NCBI RefSeq assembly: GCF_905372525.1
Contig: NZ_CAJPPN010000023.1
Coordinates: 1 to 38,915, forward strand
Source: an uncultured Porphyromonas sp.
Lineage (GTDB): Bacteria; Bacteroidota; Bacteroidia; Bacteroidales; Porphyromonadaceae
Direction: 5' to 3'
DNA: 38,915 nucleotides
This document shows, piece by piece, positions 33,407 to 38,915 of this stretch. Numbering within the stretch: position 1 is the first letter of the stretch; the number at the start of each line of letters is the position of its first letter. Under the pieces are notes generated by a model. The model worked only from the letters and a program-made list of their open reading frames with translations. It had not been told where the DNA came from and made no database searches. The position numbers were made by a program, and so were the translations under genes.

Positions 33407-34351
33407 CTATCCTTGTGTGAGTTCGAGAAGATATCGCTCCATCTCTTGCTTGAGCTGCTCCTCGGAAAGATGTCCATTTTCTGTTAATTCTATCTTGACG
33501 CTCTTCTCTCGTTGCATATCTGAGCCTACTACATATTTCTTTCCCTTCTTGCCCCTAAATTGGACTTGATCTAAGCCAGATATAACCCTTAGACTCTGAC
33601 CGAGCAGTCGCTCATAGTTCTGCGGAGTCATATTCTTAGGTCGTGTGAACTTTATATTAAGTTCAGCTTCAAGAATGTTGTTTGCTTTGAGCTCGTCTAG
33701 GTTCAAACTGTCACCGAAAAGGCTCTTGATCCTGTTCCAGTTTATCTTGTAAGCCCTTGATGCTTCCTCTGTATCTGCCTGACTATCCTCCGTCTCGACT
33801 GACCTCGTTCTGGGAGGGAGTATTGTCATCTCTTTAATGTCCTTAGGCTTGATTGGAAGTTCCGTTGAAATCATAGGGGTAAAGTTGAATAATGTCTCCC
33901 CACGGATTTCTTCTATCAACCAATTCAAATAAGTCTCTACTCTGCTGATAGAGGAGCTCTTTCCAAGAGTCGTCACGAGGGTTCTACTACTAAGAGCGAA
34001 ATAGTAGCAGTGCTTATAGATGGATGAATTAGCATTAGCCTCCAAGCCTCCAAGCTCATCTATACTTATCATCGGCTGCGCAAACATCTCTGGGCGGATC
34101 TCCCCCATCTGAGTGCCTGGGGCAATGCATAATATGACACCAAACAAGCAGTTGTTAGAGTCTGCATAGGCGGAAAGCACATCTTCATCATCACTTGTAG
34201 GATTTAGAGGCATGCGTCGATCTCCAGCACATGTCGCGGGGAGACGTTGCCGGAGCAAATCTAAAAGGCTCAATGGTTCGCTTTCGCTCAAGGACATACC
34301 ACTCATTCTTTCAACTGAGAATGCGCGCAATGTTAAGTCTTTCCTCCTCAT
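33407..34351 (-). CDS. Unrecognised soluble protein in the accessory block
   Basis: The protein has 314 residues from the ATG at 34351. An alternative start at the MSGMSLSE methionine is possible because the first 15 residues are basic and unremarkable. Visible features are an N-terminal mixed domain (NCLFGVILCIAPGTQM, YKHCYYFALSSRTLVTTLG) and an acidic linker near 200 (SVETEDSQADTEEAS). A C-terminal region follows (ELNIKFTRPKNMTPQNYERLL, GKKGKKYVVGSDMQREKSVKIEL), ending in a helical Glu/Gln-rich tail. I recognise no family and no catalytic motif. It precedes the membrane gene at 32925 by 8 bases and lies next to the repressor, so it may be expressed in the integrated state. Confidence 0.72.
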   Translation of the reverse strand: MRRKDLTLRAFSVERMSGMSLSESEPLSLLDLLRQRLPATCAGDRRMPLNPTSDDEDVLSAYADSNNCLFGVILCIAPGTQMGEIRPEMFAQPMISIDELGGLEANANSSIYKHCYYFALSSRTLVTTLGKSSSISRVETYLNWLIEEIRGETLFNFTPMISTELPIKPKDIKEMTILPPRTRSVETEDSQADTEEASRAYKINWNRIKSLFGDSLNLDELKANNILEAELNIKFTRPKNMTPQNYERLLGQSLRVISGLDQVQFRGKKGKKYVVGSDMQREKSVKIELTENGHLSEEQLKQEMERYLLELTQG

Positions 34352-34437
34352 AATCTAGCTGTTTTTTATCTCCGTGAAGGTACAGAATATCTCGGAATGG
34401 ATAATGTAATATCTCAATGGTGGCCCATAGGCTGTCT

Positions 34438-35262
34438 TTAGAAGGAGAAGAGGGGCTCGACCTCGATGCGGGCAACGACCGCCGAGAGGTGGCAGATGTC
34501 CGAGACCGATACCTCGAAGTCGTCGTAGTCGGGATTGATGCTACGGGCAATGTAGGTAGTGTGCTCCTTCGCCTTGTCGGGGTGACGATGCAGGCGCTTG
34601 ATGAAGTGTAGGGGAGGGTAGCCATCCCCTTGGCGTACCGCTACCGCATAGACCTCCCCGAATTGGATGCCTAGGGGATTGGCTGGACTGAACGGGTAGC
34701 GCTTGAGAGCGACACGACAGCCCGCTGGGAACTTCGGGGACATAGAATTACCATGGATGGGCACGATCATTTCCCCTTCGAGGTTGGGGATGCCCCAATA
34801 GGTGTCTATCGTCTGAAGCTCGTCTGCCTCTCCTTGATTGCCTCCACGGAAGGCCTCGGTGTACTCGGGGATGAGGCGTACACCCTCGGACTGGGCTCGC
34901 TGTAGATCCTCTTCGTGACCAACCTGCAGCGCCTCCGTCCAATACACACGATTATCCGTACCGACCCAAACGTCCGTACGACGACCTACGTCGGGCAGGC
35001 CTGCCCCGGGATTTGGCTCGCCACGTAGCATCTCTCCCTCTCCTGTGCGAAGCCAGGTAGAAGAGAGCATAGGCATCTTGCTTTCGAGAGATAGAATATA
35101 TTCATCTATCTTTTTACCTAGAGACTTCTTCCCTTTGATGTATTCCGATAGGTTTCCTTCATGGTTTTCACCTATCAGGCGACCAAAGTGTGCCTGACTA
35201 CTCACTAGCTTCTCTTCTCTAAGCCTCTTATATAGAGTTGATAGCAGTTGGTTGTTATTCAT
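34438..35262 (-). CDS. Phage-type repressor, HTH plus S24 peptidase-like domain
   Basis: The protein has 274 residues from the ATG at 35262 (MNNNQLLSTLYKRL). The same frame runs 48 codons further up, but that would read through the promoter/operator region. The N-terminal ~60 residues form a helix-turn-helix domain (SSQAHFGRLIGENHEGNLSEYIKG). The C-terminal half is a LexA/CI-type S24 domain with the nucleophile S173 in HGNSMSPKF and the general-base K222 in LHFIKRL. It probably holds the element quiescent and is inactivated by RecA-stimulated self-cleavage during DNA damage. An Ala-Gly/Cys-Gly cleavage site is not obvious. Confidence 0.92.
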   Translation of the reverse strand: MNNNQLLSTLYKRLREEKLVSSQAHFGRLIGENHEGNLSEYIKGKKSLGKKIDEYILSLESKMPMLSSTWLRTGEGEMLRGEPNPGAGLPDVGRRTDVWVGTDNRVYWTEALQVGHEEDLQRAQSEGVRLIPEYTEAFRGGNQGEADELQTIDTYWGIPNLEGEMIVPIHGNSMSPKFPAGCRVALKRYPFSPANPLGIQFGEVYAVAVRQGDGYPPLHFIKRLHRHPDKAKEHTTYIARSINPDYDDFEVSVSDICHLSAVVARIEVEPLFSF

Positions 35263-35265
35263 TTC

Positions 35266-35302
35266 TTCTACTTTTCTTTTGCGTGTAGAACGTTTTATTC
35301 TA
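35266..35302. promoter_or_regulatory. Candidate repressor operator half-sites
   Basis: Three alternating half-sites lie in the divergent region: TTCTAC (35266-35271), GTAGAA (35285-35290) and TTCTA (35298-35302). The last two form an inverted repeat with a 7-base spacer between the -33 and -7 boxes of the rightward promoter, where bound repressor would block it. The first lies just upstream of the repressor ATG. Confidence 0.55.
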
Positions 35303-35308
35303 TCTTTG
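35278..35308 (+). promoter_or_regulatory. Rightward early promoter of the element
   Basis: TTTG (35278-35281) and TATCTTTG (35301-35308) are separated by 19 bases, an excellent Bacteroidota -33/-7 promoter. It faces away from the repressor. The transcript would start near 35314 and carry a ~180-base leader before the ATG at 35494, in which I see no convincing gene. Confidence 0.75.
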
Positions 35309-35493
35309 TACTGCAAACCAACGATACAGCCCCCGCAAAGGGGGGCGGCGTACACGAAGGGGGCGGCAACCAAAAGGAAGCGCCTGCTGGTCTTAGCATT
35401 CATCACTATTCACCTGCTAAGTTAGCCAATCCCTAGTGTATCGCCAAACCACGTAACCAGCTGGCACAAAAGCTAGCAGAGTATAAGAAGACA

Positions 35494-35898
35494 ATGATGA
35501 TGACAACACCTCAAGGAGCTCCACCCACGACCCTCTACCCCTCTCAGGAGGATCCCGAGGAGCTCTACCACAGCCTTCGAGCAAGGGCTATGGTATTCCT
35601 GGCGAACGAGGCTCAGGAACTAGCTCGAGGGGTCTACGTCCCCAACCTAGGGGCGGAGGCAGCTGGGGTACCGATCTTTCGGTCGATCCTTCCTGGTAGC
35701 TGGATAGCGGTACGCCACGATACGCTCGCCAATGCTCGACGCTCGGGACAGCACATCCTCCGTAACTCAGACCGGGAGCTGAAGCCCAAGGGGCAGCGTA
35801 TCCGCTACTTCGTAGAGAAGAGCATGATATCGGGCTACCTACTCTTTCTCCTGCGTGTCCCACTTAGCCGAGCTCCCCAAGTGGCTAAGGCTGGGTAG
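35494..35898 (+). CDS. Unrecognised first early protein of the element
   Basis: The protein has 134 residues, opening with three consecutive Met codons, the first taken as start. No membrane helix is seen. A helical segment EELYHSLRARAMVFLANEAQELA is followed by a compact mixed region and a basic end. First position in the divergent early operon is typical for Cro-like or anti-repressor functions, but no HTH is evident. It lies 25 bases before the HTH gene. Confidence 0.65.
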   Translation: MMMTTPQGAPPTTLYPSQEDPEELYHSLRARAMVFLANEAQELARGVYVPNLGAEAAGVPIFRSILPGSWIAVRHDTLANARRSGQHILRNSDRELKPKGQRIRYFVEKSMISGYLLFLLRVPLSRAPQVAKAG

Positions 35899-35923
35899 CA
35901 GGCCATGGTATTAGATAGACGAT

Positions 35924-36358
35924 ATGCGTACGAACGAAGAACGCCTCGATAGCCTAGAGCGGGAGAACCGCCAGATGCGTGCCCTCTTCCTCCAGGTGGC
36001 CGAGGGGAGCGATGGCTGGATGAAGCCTAGGGAGGTAATGGCTCTCCTTAGGTGTAAGCAGCGGACGCTCACCCGACTACGGGTACCGCCCGTAGACAAG
36101 GTGACGGGTGAGCCTACGGGTGAGCCAGCCCTCGAGGCGATATGCCTACCGAGCCTCCGAGACCCGACGAAGGGGCGCTGGATCTACTCTCGTCGTAGCG
36201 TGCTTCGTCTGCTTGCACAGCGTCTGGGCGATGCGAGCGTAACCAACCTCTCTCCCGCTGAATGGCAACGACGTGAAGAAGCTCGCACCTTCCATCGCAA
36301 GCAACGCAAGGATGCAGGCCTCAGCAAGGAGCTTGTCGAAGCTCGTGTCTACGAGTAG
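35924..36358 (+). CDS. Helix-turn-helix protein, excisionase-like
   Basis: The protein has 144 residues. The N-terminal coiled coil (EERLDSLERENRQMRALFLQ) is followed by a MerR/excisionase-type helix-turn-helix, WMKPREVMALLRCKQRTLTRLR. A wing region contains GRWIYSRRSVLRLLAQRL. The C-terminus is basic. Proteins of this layout act as recombination-directionality factors or regulators in Bacteroidota mobile elements. Here it is second in the repressor-controlled operon, where excisionase would be expected. Confidence 0.75.
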   Translation: MRTNEERLDSLERENRQMRALFLQVAEGSDGWMKPREVMALLRCKQRTLTRLRVPPVDKVTGEPTGEPALEAICLPSLRDPTKGRWIYSRRSVLRLLAQRLGDASVTNLSPAEWQRREEARTFHRKQRKDAGLSKELVEARVYE

Positions 36359-36386
36359 TCAGAATACACGATCCACAACTACTATT

Positions 36387-36587
36387 ATGAATATGCTAAG
36401 GAAATGTAGGGAGCTAGCGAAGGCTCCTATAGACTGGTTCCGGTATAGGTACATGCCGAGCCTGCTCGCAGGCCATCTCTGGGCTATGATGCTCTACGTC
36501 CTCTTCTGGTTCGTCGTCTGCGCTGCGACCTTCGTGACGACCTTCGATATCGGAGAGAATCTGTACCTCCGCTATATGGGGAGGTAG
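36387..36587 (+). CDS. Small membrane protein
   Basis: The protein has 66 residues from the ATG at 36387; the frame extends 38 codons upstream into the HTH gene without support. One long hydrophobic segment (HLWAMMLYVLFWFVVCAATFV) is preceded by a basic N-terminus, suggesting an N-in inner-membrane protein. It lies 28 bases after the HTH gene. The family is unknown. Confidence 0.6.
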   Translation: MNMLRKCRELAKAPIDWFRYRYMPSLLAGHLWAMMLYVLFWFVVCAATFVTTFDIGENLYLRYMGR

Positions 36588-36595
36588 CACGACCC

Positions 36596-36958
36596 TCATG
36601 AATACTTCAGGTAGGCTAAGAACCACCCAGAGAGGAAACCAACTAAGGCACTCACGATGGCAACGATCAAGGGATTACGCAGAGTCTCTATCATGCGTAT
36701 GCGCTTCACCTCCGCTTGCTCCTTGGCGACGATAGCGGTAAAGCCACCCTTCTCCATCAGCGCCCTGCCTGCAGGTGTGATGTCCCGGATAGCTCCGATG
36801 AAGGAGTCCTGTGAACGGATGAACCCCTGCTGGGCAAGGAATGAGGAGCAAGCAATAAGGGTGTCGGTGGAGACTGGGCAAGATCCCTTCTCGCCATTGG
36901 CGATAAACTCAAGCGTCTTATCTAGCTCCTCGGGGGTAAGCTGACTGGGTATATTCAT
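36596..36958 (-). CDS. Winged-helix-like protein with C-terminal membrane anchor
   Basis: The protein has 120 residues from the ATG at 36958 (MNIPSQLTPEEL). The middle SFLAQQGFIRSQ ... DITPAGRALMEKGGF has the look of a small winged-helix fold found in mobile-element proteins. A helix then leads to a membrane segment at the end (NPLIVAIVSALVGFLSGWFLAYL). It is the only leftward gene in the right arm, with its own -7 box. An immunity/exclusion or regulatory role is a guess. Confidence 0.7.
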   Translation of the reverse strand: MNIPSQLTPEELDKTLEFIANGEKGSCPVSTDTLIACSSFLAQQGFIRSQDSFIGAIRDITPAGRALMEKGGFTAIVAKEQAEVKRIRMIETLRNPLIVAIVSALVGFLSGWFLAYLKYS

Positions 36959-36993
36959 ATCTCTAACAAATGTAACTAGGTGTTTCAGTGACA

Positions 36994-37001
36994 CAAAGTT
37001 A
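36994..37001 (-). promoter_or_regulatory. -7 box (TAACTTTG) for the leftward 120-residue gene
   Basis: Minus-strand TAACTTTG fits TAnnTTTG, 35 bases before the ATG at 36958. No correctly spaced -33 TTG is apparent. Confidence 0.45.
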
Positions 37002-37034
37002 CGACAACGATAACAACTAAATACGTACACTATA

Positions 37035-37232
37035 ATGAACCTTCCACAGATCGTAGGTATCACCCTCCTAGGGCTATGTTGCCTCCTCCTAGACGTACTC
37101 AATCATAGTATCGGCTTCTGCTTCCTATGGCTCCTGGGCCTCGGGGTCTTCGGTGTCACCATGGCTAGCCACTGGAAGTCCGAGTACGAGAAGCTACAGC
37201 GCAAGCAAGACAGGGGACAGTACCGTCCCTGA
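37035..37232 (+). CDS. Small two-helix membrane protein
   Basis: The protein has 65 residues with two hydrophobic helices (IVGITLLGLCCLLLDVL and GFCFLWLLGLGVFGVTMA) and a charged tail EYEKLQRKQDRGQYRP. It is divergent from the 36596-36958 gene across a 76-base gap. The family is unknown. Confidence 0.55.
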   Translation: MNLPQIVGITLLGLCCLLLDVLNHSIGFCFLWLLGLGVFGVTMASHWKSEYEKLQRKQDRGQYRP

Positions 37233-37287
37233 TCACGTGGTACGATGAACACGCAGTCAAGCCACAACTAATACCCACCACAAGACT

Positions 37288-37497
37288 ATGCTACCCTCCC
37301 TATCTCGACACAGAATGGAGCTACTGAGCGCCTATCATCTCGTGCTACTTATCTCCTTCTTGATCATGGAGCACTATGGTATCGGGATCCTAAGCCTATC
37401 AGGCTGTATCTCTATCCTAGCAGCGACTATCGCTCCGCACCTACTACTCACTCTCATCTCCGATCTATACGACGAAGATGAGGCAGGCCAATATTAA
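37288..37497 (+). CDS. Small two-helix membrane protein
   Basis: The protein has 69 residues. Hydrophobic stretches (LLSAYHLVLLISFLIM and GIGILSLSGCISILAATIAPHLLLTLI) are followed by an acidic end DLYDEDEAGQY. It sits 55 bases after the previous small membrane gene and 15 before the next gene, on the same strand. The family is unknown. Confidence 0.55.
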   Translation: MLPSLSRHRMELLSAYHLVLLISFLIMEHYGIGILSLSGCISILAATIAPHLLLTLISDLYDEDEAGQY

Positions 37498-37512
37498 CGC
37501 CACTACAACTCA

Positions 37513-38343
37513 ATGGACACAACCACACCTCCTCAGTCTCCACACCTCATCCATCGGAAGACTATTCCTCTGACGGGCTATGTAAGTCTCTTCGGCGTCG
37601 AGGAGCGCCCGCTACGAGAGGGAGTCAATGCCCTCGGATACTCCTTCCACTACGCTCAGAGCTGGAAGTTCTACGTCAAGCTCTCCTCCCCTGGGTCTCG
37701 TCATGGTGGAACCGAAGTGCACTACGGGCTTAACCTCGTCACCAGCGATCCCTCGGAGGCGACACGTATCACCGAGCGTCTTGCCTCACTCAAAGAGAGT
37801 CGAGAGACCCTATCCTTCTCCGCCCCTCTGAGCTTCACCAACTGGACGTCACGTAGTACCGACCGCTTCGCATGTGGAGAGGTGCTTGGTCTCCCCATCT
37901 CGGTACTATTCGCCACGGATGGGAGTCTCCCGCTTGATCCCCATCACCCCAACTCTGCATCGAGGCTTACGGTCCCACTCACTGGGCGGGTGGAGCTCTT
38001 CAGCGTAGAGCCCCGGAAGTCTATGACGATAGCCACTCCTATCGGATATAGACGCTCTGCCCTGCGTAGTGGGTGGAGGATCAACGTCCTCTTCGCCGAG
38101 GATGGATGTACCCCTGCAGGATCCAAGGGACGCCACGGCCTACACTTCTACACCTCTGATAGGAAAGAGCTCGCCTATGTCGAGCGTGCCCTATCACACC
38201 TCCAGGAGACGAAGAAGCTGCTCACTATAGAGGCTCCCGTGAACTACTATCAGTGGATGGACAAGAACACGGGGGACTTCCGTTGTGGGACGATCCTCGA
38301 CCTCCCTATAGAGATCTTCGACGACTGTCCTATCGACCTATAG
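37513..38343 (+). CDS. Unknown protein made of two tandem homologous domains
   Basis: The protein has 276 residues. Residues ~18-132 and ~148-270 are copies of one domain: I/VPLTGxVxLFxVE, then GLNLVTSD versus GLHFYTSD, LxxLxExxxxLxxxAPxxxxxW, and CGxxLxLPIxxL/IF at the end. It is soluble with no signal peptide. No family comes to mind. Position between the small membrane genes and the replication-type gene suggests an early mobile-element function, possibly nucleic-acid binding or anti-defence, which the sequence does not show. Confidence 0.75.
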   Translation: MDTTTPPQSPHLIHRKTIPLTGYVSLFGVEERPLREGVNALGYSFHYAQSWKFYVKLSSPGSRHGGTEVHYGLNLVTSDPSEATRITERLASLKESRETLSFSAPLSFTNWTSRSTDRFACGEVLGLPISVLFATDGSLPLDPHHPNSASRLTVPLTGRVELFSVEPRKSMTIATPIGYRRSALRSGWRINVLFAEDGCTPAGSKGRHGLHFYTSDRKELAYVERALSHLQETKKLLTIEAPVNYYQWMDKNTGDFRCGTILDLPIEIFDDCPIDL

Positions 38344-38385
38344 GCCTATTCACTCCCATCTTCACATCTAATAGATCCCTACATC

Positions 38386-38915
38386 ATGTGTCGCTATTAC
38401 TTTGCCCACGACATTACGGCTGGTAAGGACCTCAAGCTTCAGCGCCTCCGTGCTACCTATGGGCTGGAGGGTACAGGTGTCTTCTGGGCTATCCTAGAGC
38501 TCCTCGCAGAGGTCACCGTGGAGGATGCTGGATCACCGGGCCTACCCCTTGATCCGAAGTTCATCGCTCGTATGATTGGCTCCCGTAGTCCCAAGCGAGT
38601 AGAGAGCGTGATACGCGACTTCTCGCTATTCGTCATCGAGACGAATGAGGCGGGTGTAGAGACCTTCTACTCCCGACGTCTCCTCAGACGCTTCACTCAT
38701 GATGTCCTCCTGAGAGAACAGAGTGAAGCAGATGAGGAGGCAGAGGTGGGGAACAAGCCTACCAAGCGCAATATCTCTCCCGAGGCTCGTCAGCGTATGT
38801 CTCTTGCAGGCCGTAAGCATAGACCTTCAAGTAAGGTTACGACCAAGGTAGAGGAAGGTACAGAGGAAGGTACAAGTAAGGTTGCGACCAAGGTAGAGGA
38901 AGGTTCAGAGGAAGG
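38386..38915 (+). CDS. Lin1244/Lin1753-type (DUF4373) replication protein, 3' end outside window
   Basis: At least 176 residues are visible, and the frame is open at the window end. The N-terminus MCRYYFAHDITAGKDLKLQRL with TYGLEGTGVFWAILELL matches the DUF4373 / Lin1244/Lin1753 N-terminal domain (K-L-x-x-L-R-x-x-x-G-x-x-G-x-G), a DnaD-like winged helix found in phage and element replication proteins. It is followed by a Lys/Glu-rich linker containing a 15-residue repeat (SKVTTKVEEGTEEGT). It probably acts at the element's origin. It starts 42 bases after the tandem-domain gene. Confidence 0.85.
   Translation, partial: MCRYYFAHDITAGKDLKLQRLRATYGLEGTGVFWAILELLAEVTVEDAGSPGLPLDPKFIARMIGSRSPKRVESVIRDFSLFVIETNEAGVETFYSRRLLRRFTHDVLLREQSEADEEAEVGNKPTKRNISPEARQRMSLAGRKHRPSSKVTTKVEEGTEEGTSKVATKVEEGSEE
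38830..38915 (+). repeat. 45-bp tandem repeat inside the replication-type gene
   Basis: A 45-bp unit beginning AGTAAGGTTACGACCAAGG starts at 38830 and again at 38875, with two or three base changes, and the window ends inside the second copy. It keeps the reading frame (15 residues). Iterons placed inside a replication gene are one explanation, slippage in a linker another. Confidence 0.8.

Larger units (their letters stand above)
29840..38915. mobile_element. Integrated phage-like element at tRNA-Lys (right end outside window)
   Basis: The gene order is integrase, leftward accessory genes, leftward S24-type repressor, divergent promoter, rightward early genes with a helix-turn-helix protein, then a replication-type protein. 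This is the plan of a temperate phage or phage-like integrative element. The left boundary is set by the tRNA. The right boundary, structural or conjugation genes and the second attachment site are not in the window, so phage and ICE cannot be told apart. Confidence 0.85.

Noticed and set aside
34311..34625. 104-codon minus-strand frame between repressor and the 314-residue gene
   Set aside because: Ser/Thr/Arg-rich shadow overlapping the 3' part of the repressor gene.
35263..35406. 48-codon N-terminal extension of the repressor
   Set aside because: It would cover the divergent promoter and operator; the HTH domain starts right after the ATG at 35262.
36273..36386. Upstream extension of the 66-residue membrane protein
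   Set aside because: It overlaps the end of the HTH gene in another frame and has no hydrophobic or family support.

Overview
Organism. The window looks like a chromosomal segment of a Bacteroidota bacterium, most likely Porphyromonas or a close relative. The evidence is a PorX-type response regulator with a PglZ domain, a secreted protein with SprB-like repeats and a type IX secretion (T9SS) sorting tail, Bacteroidota-type -7 promoter boxes (TAnnTTTG), and moderate GC. The genus is an inference.

Layout. (1) 1-17503, minus strand: one long operon of four large exported proteins. In transcription order they are a 1492-aa beta-rich protein, a 684-aa fibronectin-III protein, a 1073-aa SprB-repeat protein with a T9SS tail, and a 1759-aa multidomain protein. 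The last has a zincin motif, a hydrophobic pre-toxin segment and a C-terminal PD-(D/E)XK-like nuclease signature. It is followed by two paralogous ~360-aa genes, each flanked downstream by a broken copy of the toxin 3' end. I read this as a T9SS-linked polymorphic toxin with an expanding toxin-tail/immunity cassette array. (2) 17825-27975: housekeeping block with a GNAT acetyltransferase, NhaC-type antiporter, gpmA, a HAD phosphatase, porX, a polyprenyl diphosphate synthase, a kinase-less sensor-like membrane protein, a metallophosphoesterase, lptB and fabI. (3) 27976-29766: 1.8 kb without a convincing gene. It holds a well-conserved cobalamin riboswitch (minus strand) with no ORF behind it, and a 22-bp tandem/inverted repeat. 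(4) 29767-38915: tRNA-Lys(TTT), then the start of an integrated element that runs off the window.

The element begins with a tyrosine recombinase reading away from the tRNA. A leftward block of accessory genes follows: DUF2335 plus a small membrane protein, then three unrecognised genes, one of them a four-helix membrane protein. Next comes an S24-type repressor with a divergent promoter/operator region. The rightward early operon carries a helix-turn-helix protein, several tiny membrane proteins, a tandem-duplicated unknown protein and a Lin1244/Lin1753-type (DUF4373) replication-like protein cut by the window edge. This order (integrase, cargo, repressor, divergent early genes, replication) is that of a temperate phage or phage-like integrative element. 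The leftward block sits where defence or exclusion genes often lie.

How it fits together. The T9SS regulator porX lies 4 kb from an operon whose products would need the T9SS, but nothing in the sequence shows direct control. The strongest candidate for an undescribed system is the four-gene exported operon with its duplicated immunity-like genes and displaced toxin tails.
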